Shown one piece after another: positions 32,801 to 38,038 of a stretch of 64,000 bases of DNA; the stretch's first letter is position 1, and every line of letters begins with the position of its first letter. The notes under the pieces were generated by a model. It saw only the letters and a program-made list of their open reading frames with translations. It had not been told where the DNA came from and searched no databases. The position numbers and the translations under genes are program-made. Location of the stretch: positions 1,612,001 to 1,676,000 of the forward strand of contig NZ_CP014137.1 of NCBI RefSeq assembly GCF_002291445.1. Reading direction: 5' to 3'. This DNA is from Brenneria goodwinii (GTDB lineage: Bacteria > Pseudomonadota > Gammaproteobacteria > Enterobacterales > Enterobacteriaceae).

Positions 32801-34502
32801 GCATTCGGCGGTAGCACCGGCAGTCATCAATATACGTGACGCTGGTGGTCAGCAGCAGGATATCGCAAATCTCAGCCGCGACACGGACGGTGCGAACGAC
32901 AGTGTTGAAGATGGCTTTGACCGTAGCAAGATCGAGGACAAGCTGGCAATCCAGAAAGAAGCGACGGCGCTGGGCGTTCAGGCGTTGAATGCTTATAAAG
33001 AACATAAAAAAACCGAGGCGGAAGCGCAGGCCCGGGCGCGTCTGAGTCGCGAAGGCGTACCGGACGAAGAGATAGACGCGCGCATACGTGCCAGCGATGA
33101 AGTAAAACAGGTTGAACAAGACTACGGTGTCGGCGGTCGATACTGGACGGCGGGAACGGCGCTGACGGCCGCGTTGTCGGGGGGACTAGGCGGTAATGTA
33201 AATGGTGCGGTTGCTGGCGCGGCGGCTCCCTATCTGGCAGAACTGGTGAAAGACGTCTCGCAAGGGAACGAACCTGCGCGCATTGCGTTGCATACGGTAC
33301 TAGGCGCATTTCTGGCGCAGTCGCAGGGCGGTAGTGCCTTGGGTGGGGCCGCAGGGGGGCTGACTTCAGCGGTAGCAGCGGAGATGATCGCGAAAGTGCT
33401 GTATCCGGGAGTTGAGACAGAAAAACTATCGGATGAACAAAAACATCTGGTTGCAAATCTGGTGGTTATTGCTGGCGCTGGCGCAGCTGGCCTCAGCGAT
33501 GGTAATCTGGCTTCCGTTGGAAGTGGTGCGAATACGGCAAAGAATGAGGTTGAGAATAACTATCTGAGCAGTAGTGACAAGGACCGCCAGACATATCTCA
33601 ACCACAAACAGAACCTGACGCCAGAAGAGCAGAAAGATAAAGAGGCGTTAAATCGTAAGGATCTGGAAAGTGATCTGGCGTTTTTGAATGCTTGCCAACA
33701 AAGTGGTAAAGCTTGTGACTCGGAGAAGGATAAAGCCAAAGAAGCGCTGAATACCTACTTCAACCAGACTTACCAGAACCCGAAAGAGGCTCAGGCAGGG
33801 TATCAACAGATACAGAATCTGTTGAACTCTATAGATCCGAATGCGAAGGCAGTATTTAACGTTCTGGAAGGGTATACGCAGGCGTTTATGACCTTCGGCT
33901 ACACTGAGGAAGAGGCCAGAGCGAGGGCAGGAGCCTATGTTGGTTCTATGTACATCGCGGGTGGTGTGAGTGCTGTAGTCGCATCAGGTGCACTGACGAA
34001 GCAGTTTGGGAAGGATGTGGCTCCGGGGGCGAAACCTGGAAGCTCGACGGCAAAACCTATAGAAAATGTACCAAACTCATCTGAAACTTATTTTCGGGTT
34101 GAAGGTGGAGGAAATGGTACACAAACAAGTCAGAATAGAATTAATGTAAACTCTGACGGAAGTGTGACTATTAACTCGGGTTGTAGTGGGCAATTGTGTG
34201 TTAGCACTAATGGACCAAATCATGCTGCTTATTACCTGACTAATAGAAGACAAGATGGTAGCGTAGTCGTATTTGAAGTCGATGCGGCTCTCCATAAACA
34301 AATAATGGATGCAGCAGTACCCCAGAGGCCAATTCCTGGGGTGCCGAAAGATCCGGATGCTCCTAAGATTGTCGATCCTACAAAAGGTCAACCTAGTGTT
34401 TCACTTGAACTGCCTAAGGTGTGGGATAGGTTGATAGAGCAAAACTCATCAAAAGCTCGCGTATTAACGAAAGAGGAATTTCTGAATGAATTTAACAAAT
34501 GA
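17850..34502 (+). CDS. cdiA: Giant filamentous hemagglutinin-like contact-dependent inhibition exoprotein (CdiA/TpsA)
   Basis: 5550-residue TpsA that would form a surface filament and deliver its C-terminal toxin to touching cells. Order: signal peptide (cleavage after PAMAA), TPS domain (about 30-300, with NPYGITCDGCGF), a very long FHA-1 beta-helix of N-x-G-x-L repeats (to about 3130), an AT-rich divergent stretch (about 3130-3305), a linker and conserved non-repeat domain (to about 3760), FHA-2 (to about 5020), and a Gly/Ala-rich pretoxin domain ending at VENN (residues 5234-5237, DNA 33549-33560). A roughly 155-residue AT-rich tip begins near YFRVEGG (about 5410). No toxin family is recognised in the tip. 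The next gene overlaps its end by 17 nt, as in cdiBAI loci. ATG 17850 chosen over 17829 because it directly precedes the signal peptide. Confidence 0.93.
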   Translation: MKPIKTTQRLMAYTLINLIAFQPVLPAMAAGINVANGNTAVEKAGNGVPVVNIATPNSAGISHNQYHDFNVDKSGLILNNGTAQLNPTQLGGLIQNNPNLKGKAADAIINEVVSPNRSTLAGYLEVGGKQASVMVANPYGITCDGCGFINTPQVTLTTGKPQFDAQGKLQGIDVKRGDILLTGQGLDASKSDYLSLISRTAQINAGLNANDAQVVIGANQIDANGNVTAQAAENGDIKVALDTGALGGMYTNRITLVSSDKGVGVNVGNLSARSGDITLSAKGKLSVGDAVAQGNIHANGEALALQGKQQAGGELTLEGSSGIALTDATLRAGQSVTLASKGEMNATDSRINAGVDTQGALISGHHLTIKSDNVTINNTQLAADNVAIKAGGALWQDALSGIKADSELGIQGKDITLSGIAEAQAIQLEAETLTATRSAQLQAKNSATVSATQQGDWQGNLTSGDALTLQGGQIVQGGTLAGKTLTLNVDSLDNQGDIASLQGLSLVGNQLINSGSLSAAQQLTLKAGSVDNVGLLSARGDLQLELQTLLNNQGKILTENHLFMLADSVANQGTIQAATLALQSTFFTNQGEVTASQNIDLNNQAIDNHGTINAQQRVNLSGGAALNSGTLSAGASLAATLTTGLNNSGMLLAGKTLAVAAGDVINDGTLTAPELQIQSDSLDNQGIIQADNSLTISADRQLVQRAGGKLLAGEALTLSAAQAETDGELQAKQFLLNADRWLNQSKTSIGGDAQATAYSLDNSGSLLAQGRWLLSGNVIVNKGILQGERLDLRANNITNSGQAQSLQSSMLHAHDSLINTGDWLSGDALSLNALAIDNSGNLRSLTTQAQSNRFSNRGQISGIQHLDLHILDRLDNQGTLDGNLLAITAGSLNNSGRLTGVDALQLSLSGNLDNRGMIHADSDLNVAAAAVKQQGTLEGQSIRLDAIELDNQGTILGADALTLSITNTLNNQGELFSQGESTSTARQIDNQGQWQAQTLTLNADTITNAGKILGIEALTLTAKDTLTNQQAGKLLSQGMAVLTATDTANAGDWLAASLTLEAGNLTNSGRIQAEQALMLRGDNLSNTGRWESDIIQLFGKTVTNQGTLLGNHVGMTADSLINDGKITGVDELTLILDQHLFNRGDLNGERLSVDAAGVNNLGGLFGVDDLQLNLRGDLDNAGTLSGKTLALTAENVRQSGNLEGYTVRLNAGMLDNQGKMLGVDALTLALRSSLHNSGALLSQGDNTVTAQSVDNLGQWQAKDITLTADEIANAGQIAGIAALQLTASHSLLNLQSGKLLTQGVATLQAADTLNEGEWQAGNLLLETQRFTNEGWVQGDRSLKIAVISPDINQQSSLALALSLADDTRALSTSAPAGTLLNNGTLISAGDSQLTATQINNQGVLSSNGSAVLTGDNIRNDGDVAAATSLSLVGNYQGEGRLKTDGTLALRGESLHNAGQWEGDSLQLDGLSLNNQGSLLGNTINVMANNVVNHGEMAGIETLQLTLGDGLQNQGSLYGAALTLTATDLFNHGDMSADNRLTLELNDTLQNTGDIYGNLLAIHATRVANDGALTGVGGLSFNLAENLTNNGDIASRALSLTAENLTNQGNMLGVDALTLAISGSARNQGKWLSQGNSALTAEQVENLGQWQADSLEMSAGQVTNSGQILGLSSLALTTTGELINQQDGKLLSQGVAILNAASVTNHGEWLADNLALNAKNLTNTGRIQGNRALAMTLDPANAGRLLNQGILVSGGSSQLAASQIDNQGIISGHGDTVLISTETRNDGNILAVQSLSLHGSYQGNGLLNTDGTLTLRGSHLRNAGYWESRALALVGDTVDNQGTILGNRADITAKTLSNDGDITGVNELILTLDDTLNNQGSLNSYLLGVSANRLINQGQMNGVDGLTVSLNDRLDNQGFLYGAALTIDAHDLINVGDITGIDSLKLNIAQTLNNTGTLNSNLLTADAAQGVNDGQITGVNGLSLSFSGDLNNQGELNSHSLLMRADSLANAGKINATHDLRLFLNGTLDNSGGLNSQRLAVTAVSALNSGQILGIDDLQLKLKDELDNSGLISGNNMLNVTAKRINQRDTLEGRTLHVQADELDNQGKMLGVDALTLAISGTARNQGKWLSQGNGSVTAERVENLGQWQADTIDTAANQITNSGLIFALSALKLSANGDLVNQQDGKLLSLGNAVLNAADAVNDGDWQAQYLSLAADNFTNGGRVQGDKGLAVTLDPSGSNGIFTNQGVLISGGDSQLSVGRLDNRGTLSSNGYSAISSAAIRNDGNVVATDGLSLNGEYQGNGLLYTAGVLALHGDRLGNTGRWESRILQLTGQSFDNQGTIVGERGLELDLTDELTVGAAGQLLTGGELLANVGNVSNQGFWQGNLLSLTADALRNDGTLVGQNRLQLALQDSYQGNDRSQLLSDGDTTLTANRVIQSGEIAANNLQLNTGSLDNAGRVLGLTHLQITNQEEITNRKDGEILTNGDGVINSTRFNNSGSVQANDLRLSAERVENQGRIQGTSALRLLNLNQYIGDKTSQLLSGGGATIQAQQADNLGLWQADNLNIDVGSLINSGTLAGLNSLSFAGKQISNQGDIFSQGALSLSGAIFDNAGTVTGIGGFDLQFADFLLNQSAGRLLNGGVGAVNTDKFINQGLWQSDDLQLIAGELDNQGQMLGVKQATLRLSGDYQGAADSQLVSGGNATLTAANINNRGQIQALELDVTANSLTNQGTLRGNQNLDATVKHQLSNAQNARLVSDGALNVQANAIDNQGTINAADLTLHGNNSLKNNGVLQGATSLQLETVGKLTNQQAGQILSDGTATLKAAALDNAGWLQGRELDVQTQQFTQQGSLIAQDKVTLRIPQWVNQGLIQAQHTEIIADVLENQGTLLGLTQLALQTHRLINQQGGKIYSAQDLSLKTDELQQNGQLLALGNLTADISGPLTFTQLLAAGNRLTLNVAGDLDQRGTLQGQSVVLASAGKLTNQGNILAGDGDSRITAQTIEQREAGSIQAGGNLSLVSENDIHNRGLIGATGDLLMQAGAALNNTSLLYAGGNMRLFSDGLRNVFGNILAGNNLWIQRDEQGNASTAVLNSSGTIETQSGDITITTGTLINQREGLVVTETKLAADSVPDWAGQTTANIPIEWFNTGDYGVYTEIFETGGGGHGAPKRYTYYFYAPYEKADIKTVAITSKLIEVKSENNAAKISSGDNISIFADELINQTSSLLAVGNMELYGKKLDNHSYQTGSLTEYFTYIYQGRIGIDVFKKSRPTTSYISSTARKKADKYIPYVLSGSPTYEQTIGESYNALIQAGGTITADFKEDISNTTLQPGSDGFIPATVTPVLASTLTLSPLQKQTTRQLVGNDASLNTDTVNLSNSGVDAATLGHNASEVSSTAKNVSLSQVTEPRLQPGVQAEQISAATIALENAEPQSLTKNDALVLLKPGQVDVEMPGQTSPGAAEPIALSNTGQIPQQSPGLSIDGPTQTNIEKPQSVTLNTEDAAVSTAITLEKPGAVNALITDDATTPINIEASAPFSHLSAAELMDSIGNGLQALSSSPLADYPLPAGNNGLLVVDPNSDSRYLIHTNPKLEQLGQVDNSLFNDLQSMLGQQPLTTAQVETRSQWTQADNVLGSSYLLDKLNLDADHDYRFLGDAEFDTRYISNAVLSQSGKRYLDGTGSDLSQMQKLMDNAAAAQKGLDLQLGVSLTPDQVANLSESIVWWENIEVNGQSVLAPKLYLAQADKNNVQGSAIVANQVNLSAGGSVTNSGTISAVELLAIASGDKIDNQEGGLLKSDGSLNLVALNNITNSSSRIEGDTLQLASINGDIINKTESRQWQTSASASPSSGTGSLTFTELGKTAAISATNSLTMAAGHDIRNVAATLSAGEDMALNAANNVSIEALTLTNNRLDQSWNRSQSSLSTAVQGSQLSAEGTLQANAGNNIQIDASMISGGAGLSLTAANDIQLTAQQTLEETLNRNGGGAAQRRTQAIESTQLLSGGDLDLLAGRDVLSEAASLNAKGDATLAAGRDLNLLSEEEESYSGNWWKRHADWQQNITQQGTELTAGEGLILQAGRDINLQAAQGIAGGALTAQAGNDINLLSATETQHTFFEETKVKKKTFSKTVTHTVRDHFSTEEKGSLLSGDSVVLQADNDINVKGSAITGDSIVALKAGNDVDITASIEEQRDYEKQTKKKSGLMSGGGIGFTIGKQSSSAEYNGAETRQSEARSLMGAADGNVVIQAGKDVSVTGSDIIAARNTQTDDNSRGNIDILAENIAITSGQDTRDITTRFETKSSGISLSLKGTPYDSYQNLRDIAQTDGATSRVRLFIGETAAMIFDAPQIAVSVGSTSSKTEQHTQGIYQIGSSLTAAGNIQLQAIGDSQQDGAGKVRSGDILVSGSAVHAGENVLLNATRGITLQSASDTERSDRKTTSSGWSLSNAIPGIGSAIRHISGGPNNGVGMIPFASENARETQQSDTLAQTASTVSGQTVTLNSHNGDIHIAGAAVTGVEDVFLQAQNGNVVIQPGQNSASSETTGSRKTIGDLGGDGYSGTVGWQSSLYHSVDEVNQQSTLRSHIQSGEGDIGVVAKEDIVIAGADLQAGKSLLLSGRDITLNPAIDTEYRLREQQSSQYGVTTALSGYAVSAVQALERLSQSVEDKRDPRLSAIYAAQAALNLATQTTVTDMNSAAVKVTISAGGGSSQSSQQKESVTREGSTLYAGEDIQLAAERVITAIGTDIRGRNIKLAAGNNMNLASAQNEESVTESSSGSRAGVGVGFGLGGQQNGFTVELSASNQQEKKKGNGQTHQLTQVNATDTVKLVSGADTVLSGAIVTGQRAEADIGGDLLIRSSQNMSTYDSKNTSAGLNVSICVPPICGGQTVTGNANLSQQILNNRYASVLMQSGIRAGTDGFDIQVGHHIQLDGAVLASEAEEEKNRLSTGTLGWRDIANISDYKGTGFSVGVSTDSMPVAGLEMVQDKQTGITHSAVAPAVINIRDAGGQQQDIANLSRDTDGANDSVEDGFDRSKIEDKLAIQKEATALGVQALNAYKEHKKTEAEAQARARLSREGVPDEEIDARIRASDEVKQVEQDYGVGGRYWTAGTALTAALSGGLGGNVNGAVAGAAAPYLAELVKDVSQGNEPARIALHTVLGAFLAQSQGGSALGGAAGGLTSAVAAEMIAKVLYPGVETEKLSDEQKHLVANLVVIAGAGAAGLSDGNLASVGSGANTAKNEVENNYLSSSDKDRQTYLNHKQNLTPEEQKDKEALNRKDLESDLAFLNACQQSGKACDSEKDKAKEALNTYFNQTYQNPKEAQAGYQQIQNLLNSIDPNAKAVFNVLEGYTQAFMTFGYTEEEARARAGAYVGSMYIAGGVSAVVASGALTKQFGKDVAPGAKPGSSTAKPIENVPNSSETYFRVEGGGNGTQTSQNRINVNSDGSVTINSGCSGQLCVSTNGPNHAAYYLTNRRQDGSVVVFEVDAALHKQIMDAAVPQRPIPGVPKDPDAPKIVDPTKGQPSVSLELPKVWDRLIEQNSSKARVLTKEEFLNEFNK
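20689..24900 (+). repeat. Higher-order duplications inside the CdiA FHA-1 region
   Basis: Blocks starting near 20695, 21488, 22664 and 24156 share the coding words NQGxMLGVDALTL, then WLSQG or LLSQG, then a NLGQWQA-like word, then a QxGKLLSQG-like word, in the same order. The last two copies agree over at least 140 bp with few changes. They indicate unequal recombination superimposed on the roughly 20-residue beta-helix repeat. Confidence 0.7.
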
Positions 34503-35088
34503 TTATCAGAATTTACTCAATGCCATTTTTAATGGTGATAAAGATATAGCTATCTTTGTTGTGGATGGTATTCATTATTATCTTGTTGATAATAAGGATA
34601 ATTATTGCATAGATGTTAGGCCGGAATATAAGGCGTATATAGCTAAAGGATGGATGAAGGAGTCTCTGTATGACGAGGCAGCAAGTTCATTCAGAAATGG
34701 AGTTCCTGTATTATCTAAGGATAACTTTAAAGATTACATAACCAGAAATGATGTTGCTATTTATACAGTTGATTGGATGAGATCATTCTTCACATTGGAC
34801 AGGGATGATGAGCAGCTTGTCAGTTTTTATGATTATGTTGAGCGATTTTTATCTACATTAACAGAGCCAGTATCAGTTGAGTGGGATAGCTGGAGAATGC
34901 GGCTACCTAAGTTTTATATTAATTTTGACAAAAAAATATACCGCCATACTGATTGGGATAGAAGTCACGAAGCGTCTGTGCCTTCTGATTGGAGCGCTCA
35001 AGCAAATAGTGATTTTGGCTTGTTAGTACCAGACAAGGAACAATACTGGCTTATTAATGGCATGAATTTTTGGAAATTACAGATGTGA
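34486..35088 (+). CDS. cdiI: CDI immunity protein for the active CdiA tip
   Basis: 200-residue hydrophilic protein with no signal peptide, rich in aromatic and acidic residues (FFTLDRDDEQ, WDSWRMRLPKFYINFD). Its ATG lies inside the last codons of cdiA (17-nt overlap, AAGAGGAA upstream), the usual placement of an immunity gene. Like the toxin tip it is clearly AT-rich compared with the rest of cdiA. No known immunity family is recognised; the role is inferred from position. A hairpin terminator follows directly. Confidence 0.8.
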   Translation: MNLTNDYQNLLNAIFNGDKDIAIFVVDGIHYYLVDNKDNYCIDVRPEYKAYIAKGWMKESLYDEAASSFRNGVPVLSKDNFKDYITRNDVAIYTVDWMRSFFTLDRDDEQLVSFYDYVERFLSTLTEPVSVEWDSWRMRLPKFYINFDKKIYRHTDWDRSHEASVPSDWSAQANSDFGLLVPDKEQYWLINGMNFWKLQM

Positions 35089-35093
35089 ATAGT

Positions 35094-35123
35094 AAAACCC
35101 CGGCTTCAATGCCGGGATTTTAC
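35094..35123 (+). terminator. Hairpin terminator after cdiI
   Basis: CCCGGC and GCCGGG flank a short TTCAAT loop, with A residues before and ATTTTACTTT after. It lies 6 nt past the cdiI stop. Confidence 0.7.
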
Positions 35124-35139
35124 TTTATATGTCAGCCAG

Positions 35140-35454
35140 TTATGCTTCAGCCGCCAGCCGGATGATCAACTACCCTGGCTCGGTGATCACTTCGATCCTC
35201 TGCCCGGAAGTGAATCCGAGCGGCTCCAGCCATCTTCCCTTGATGGTCAGTTGCGGCAACGGGTTCGGTCTGCCGCCGTTGGTGCGGTAACCGACCACGC
35301 TCTTACGTGCTTGGGGTGCGGCGGGGCGGTAGCGTGCCGGGGTGAAAAAGTGCGTATCGAGGTCTGGAGGTGGGCATCGAAACGCCTCAGGCAAAACCGG
35401 CTGTAACTGGCTGACTGCACAGGATAAAATGGTATTCTCTGGCTGGGTTCGCAA
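35140..35454 (-). pseudogene. symE-like toxin gene broken by an amber codon
   Basis: The minus-strand frame from ATG 35454 has the SymE-family pattern (VVGYRTNGGRPNPLPQL, then TIKGRWLEPLGFTSGQ, then RIEVITEPG). It stops at TAG (35170-35172). The same frame then continues LIIRLAAEA to TAA at 35140-35142. The symE fragment at 37893 reads EHGQLLIRIVAE at this position, so the TAG replaced a CAG glutamine codon. SymE is known in E. coli as an SOS-induced RNA-cleaving or nucleoid-binding toxin. Here the product lacks its last 10 residues and may be inactive. Confidence 0.75.
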
Positions 35455-35480
35455 CGGAAAAAGTTGTTGTTGAGAATAAC
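35319..35480 (+). repeat. Module-boundary repeat, copy 1
   Basis: About 160 bp ending in the VENN codons. It is repeated with small changes at 36703-36866 and shares GCGGGGCGGTAGCGTGCCGG, CCGGCTGTAACTGGCTGAC and GTTGTTGTTGAGAATAA. Such repeats could let orphan tips recombine onto a full-length cdiA at VENN. Confidence 0.75.
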
Positions 35481-36224
35481 TCGCTGGCTGGAGATAAGGC
35501 GCGGGAGTCCGTTAAGCAGAGCGCTGAATACTGGAAAGACCAGATCCGGGATAAGCTGGGTGAAGGAACGACATCTTCTGTTGCTAACGGGATCATAAAT
35601 GCCATTGCTGATGCCGAAGACACAACAATAGGTTCAGCAGACTATGTTGCTGATGCGGCGATGGCGCTGGCTTCATGTGCAGCCGGAGACAGCTACTGTG
35701 CAACGGCTATGAATGATCTGGCCGGAAAAAACCAGGCGGTAGCGGACAGCGTTAGAGCGTTGATCCAGAGCGAAACCTGGTCAGCGGTTGCCGATACAAT
35801 CAAACAGGCATCTGAGGGCAATCAGGCAGCGTTGGAAGCCACCGGGGGGATGCTGGCCGGGATTATATTACCAGGCAAGAAAGTGCCGAATGTAAGCACT
35901 GGTATTATTTCTGAAAGCGTTGCTTTTAGTACGAAACAGTTGGACAAGAAATTCAAACACGCTGCTGACTTTGATGTGACAACGACCAGAAAAAATGGCG
36001 ACACAATTGCAGAATATCAAACAGCGATCAAATCCCACTTGGACAATAAAACAACTTACGAGCATGGAACTTATTTATTAGTTCCTGAATCAAAGGTTTT
36101 TTTCAATCCGCAAACCAATAATGTTGTAGTTGTTGATAAATCAGGTAATTTTGTCAGTGGCTGGAAGCTTGATCCGCAAACGAAGCAATACGAAAACTTC
36201 ATTAATAACGGAACATTAAGATGA
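35415..36224 (+). CDS. Orphan CdiA C-terminal module, colicin-D-like tRNase tip
   Basis: Promoterless, start-less cdiA fragment. The frame is open from 35415, reads VENN at 35469-35480, then a pretoxin/entry segment, and ends in a toxin domain. The last about 95 residues (LDKKFKHAADFDV, EHGTYLLVPESKVFFNPQTNN, FVSGWKLDPQ) match the pattern of the colicin D catalytic domain, which cleaves tRNA-Arg anticodon loops using the His of the KFKH motif. The first ATG is 35661, mid-module, so any product from it would lack the VENN end. The following immunity gene belongs to the colicin-D-immunity type, which supports the assignment. Confidence 0.75.
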   Translation: MHRIKWYSLAGFATEKVVVENNSLAGDKARESVKQSAEYWKDQIRDKLGEGTTSSVANGIINAIADAEDTTIGSADYVADAAMALASCAAGDSYCATAMNDLAGKNQAVADSVRALIQSETWSAVADTIKQASEGNQAALEATGGMLAGIILPGKKVPNVSTGIISESVAFSTKQLDKKFKHAADFDVTTTRKNGDTIAEYQTAIKSHLDNKTTYEHGTYLLVPESKVFFNPQTNNVVVVDKSGNFVSGWKLDPQTKQYENFINNGTLR

Positions 36225-36496
36225 GCATTTATCTTAAAGATTATATTGATAGCTTTATTGAAAAAAAAATAACAGCAGATGAATTTGCTGACAGCTATAT
36301 GTCCAAATGGAAATGTGAACGAGATGGTAATCTTCTTGAAAAAGATGAAGATCATTTAAGCGAACTGTTATCGAGCACTTTTTGTCTGGCTGATATGTAT
36401 AATCCTGATGATGATCGTGAAGAATATGAGCTTAATGAGGATCAATTACGTGATGGGATCAATAAACTCGTGCTTGATTATCTGACTAAAAAATAA
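36221..36496 (+). CDS. cdiI: Colicin-D-type immunity protein
   Basis: 91-residue acidic helical protein (KITADEFADSYMSKWKCERD, LSSTFCLADMYNPDDDREEYEL) with the look of the self-protective colicin-D/klebicin immunity family. Its ATG overlaps the stop of the orphan tip by 4 nt (ATGA). It would bind and block the tRNase active site. It is expected to protect even if the tip is silent. Confidence 0.8.
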   Translation: MSIYLKDYIDSFIEKKITADEFADSYMSKWKCERDGNLLEKDEDHLSELLSSTFCLADMYNPDDDREEYELNEDQLRDGINKLVLDYLTKK

Positions 36497-36702
36497 TCCC
36501 TTGTTTAATAAATATCCCCTGACTGATAACGATCCCGTTCACCTGCGGGCTTCGCCAGCCCGCACCCGGCAGACGCTTCACCGTCCCACAGGCAAGCTGC
36601 GGAATGGCTCGCGCCGCGATAAAACCCGGCTCAACGGCTAAACGACTAATGGCAGCGGCTTGCGCCGCTGCTATGATGTGGCGGTTGCAGGCGGCAAAGT
36701 CA
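36497..36702. other. Gene-free spacer between CDI modules
   Basis: About 200 bp with no convincing reading frame. It holds a GC-rich stem CGGGCTTCGCCAGCCCG (about 36547-36563) and takes the place of the symE 3' part seen in the other spacers, so it is probably decayed or replaced DNA. Confidence 0.4.
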
Positions 36703-36866
36703 CGGCGGGGCGGTAGCGTGCCGGGGTGAAAAAGCGCGTATCGGGGCTTGAGTGTCCGGTTATCGAAATGCATCAGGAAAATCCGGCTGTAACTGGCTGA
36801 CGGCACAGGGAAAAGTGGTGTTCGACGGCTGACTTCGCAACGGAAGAAGTTGTTGTTGAGAATAAT
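36703..36866 (+). repeat. Module-boundary repeat, copy 2
   Basis: Second copy of the repeat at 35319-35480, again ending in VENN codons (36855-36866), with about 2 nt net length difference. Confidence 0.75.
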
Positions 36867-37559
36867 GCGCTGAGTGACATTATTGAGAACAAAGTCTCTG
36901 GGGTGTCACAGGAAGAGAAGTATCAGAACGCGCAGAAGCAACTCGTAGCCGCCGTTGAGGAGTTCAAGGCTAAGAACTGTGCTGGAATGAGTGCAGAAGC
37001 GTGTTCGGCGAAGATAAGTGAACATCGTGATGAGTTGCTGAAAGGTGCTGCCGGTTTTGGTTTAGACTTTGTTCCTGTTGTTGGTGATATTAAGGGCTTT
37101 GCGGAAGCGCAGAGTGCGCTGGATTATCTGGTTGCGGCTGTAGGGCTGATACCGGGAGCCGGTGATGCGGCGGGCAAGGCGATTAAAGCGGCAGAAACGG
37201 CGCTGAAGAAAGGGGATGTTGCTGAAGCATCCCGATTACTTAACAAAGCCAGTGATGAAGTATCTGCAACTCTCCCTATGGGAAGTAAGCGCAATCCGAT
37301 GAATCAACCCAGTAATCCAACTTATCAACCTGTCAGAAATCAACCAGGTACAATAAGTAATCGGGAATATTCAGGACATGCCTTAGACAGAATGCAGGAT
37401 CGAGGAATAACCCCTTCTGTTGTCGAAAATACGATTAAGAATGGGAAATCGACACCCAGCCGAAGTGGAACAACAGTACATTTTGATCCTGAAAGTAAAG
37501 TGTCTGTGGTAACGAATGAATCTGGAAGAGTGGTAACGGTTAAATATGGCGACAAATAA
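36801..37559 (+). CDS. Orphan CdiA C-terminal module, DUF4258-like tip
   Basis: Second displaced cdiA tip. The frame is open from 36801, with VENNALS at 36855, an alpha-helical entry region containing a glycine-rich hydrophobic stretch (VGLIPGAGDAAGKA), and a C-terminal domain with YSGHALDRMQDRGI, then ENTIKNGK, then GTTVHFDPESKVSVVTN. This is the layout of DUF4258 domains, which occur as toxin tips and are thought to be RNases (fold-based proposal, not proven here). No start codon or promoter is evident. The ATGs are internal, so it is probably a silent reserve cassette. Confidence 0.72.
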   Translation, partial: RHREKWCSTADFATEEVVVENNALSDIIENKVSGVSQEEKYQNAQKQLVAAVEEFKAKNCAGMSAEACSAKISEHRDELLKGAAGFGLDFVPVVGDIKGFAEAQSALDYLVAAVGLIPGAGDAAGKAIKAAETALKKGDVAEASRLLNKASDEVSATLPMGSKRNPMNQPSNPTYQPVRNQPGTISNREYSGHALDRMQDRGITPSVVENTIKNGKSTPSRSGTTVHFDPESKVSVVTNESGRVVTVKYGDK

Positions 37560-37848
37560 AAAGAATGCTATCTGTGAATATGCGTTTAGCTCGCTAAATG
37601 ACGTTGTTAGCTTTGCAAAGTTCGTCAGTTATGCGGAAGATCTGCCTCAGTTTAGTGAACTTTTTGAGGATGAAAAAAGCAGGGAAGATTACCGGCAGAT
37701 ATGGTTTGAGCTGGAAATCGTTAACGCACTTGCCTTATCCGAATGGGAAAATGAAGGACGTTCTATGGACTGGCAAACTCGCTGGGAATCAGACTATAAA
37801 CATGATGCTTCCGAACTAATCAATGAACTACTCAGGTTATTGAAATAA
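37546..37848 (+). CDS. cdiI: Putative immunity protein of the DUF4258-like orphan tip
   Basis: 100-residue acidic protein (FSELFEDEKSREDYRQIWFELEIVNALALSEWENEG) overlapping the tip gene by 14 nt. No known family recognised; function inferred from the toxin/immunity arrangement repeated three times here. A strong terminator follows 6 nt after the stop. Confidence 0.72.
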   Translation: MATNKKNAICEYAFSSLNDVVSFAKFVSYAEDLPQFSELFEDEKSREDYRQIWFELEIVNALALSEWENEGRSMDWQTRWESDYKHDASELINELLRLLK

Positions 37849-37854
37849 AGACCA

Positions 37855-37887
37855 AATCCCGGCCCCTAAAAAGGCCGGGATTTTTTT
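37855..37887 (+). terminator. Rho-independent terminator closing the CDI array
   Basis: AATCCCGGCC and GGCCGGGATT form a perfect 10-bp stem with an 8-nt loop followed by seven T. Confidence 0.9.
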
Positions 37888-37892
37888 ATCTG

Positions 37893-38038
37893 TCATTCAG
37901 CCACAATACGTATCAACAGTTGCCCGTGCTCAACGGTTTCCGTGCCAAATCCCGCGGCTTCCAGCCAGTGGCCCTTAAGGTGCTGGCTGGGGCTGCGGCT
38001 GTAATAGCGCAAAAACTCTCCCGCGTCTTTGTCTGGGA
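37893..38038 (-). pseudogene. symE-like 3' fragment
   Basis: The minus-strand frame reads FLRYYSRSPSQHLKGHW, then LEAAGFGTETVEHGQLLIRIVAE and stop at 37893-37895. That is the C-terminal half of SymE. No SymE N-terminus precedes it, and a few residues between AAGF and VEHGQL seem to be lost relative to the copy at 35140. It is a relic left behind the last cassette. Confidence 0.6.

Noticed and set aside
17850..34502. Many antisense frames opposite cdiA
   Set aside because: They mirror the repetitive, stop-poor coding strand, lack ribosome sites and have no recognisable products.
36486..36806. Minus-strand frame of 106 residues between CDI cassettes
   Set aside because: Overlaps the boundary repeat, resembles no protein and its start lies in symE-derived DNA in another frame.
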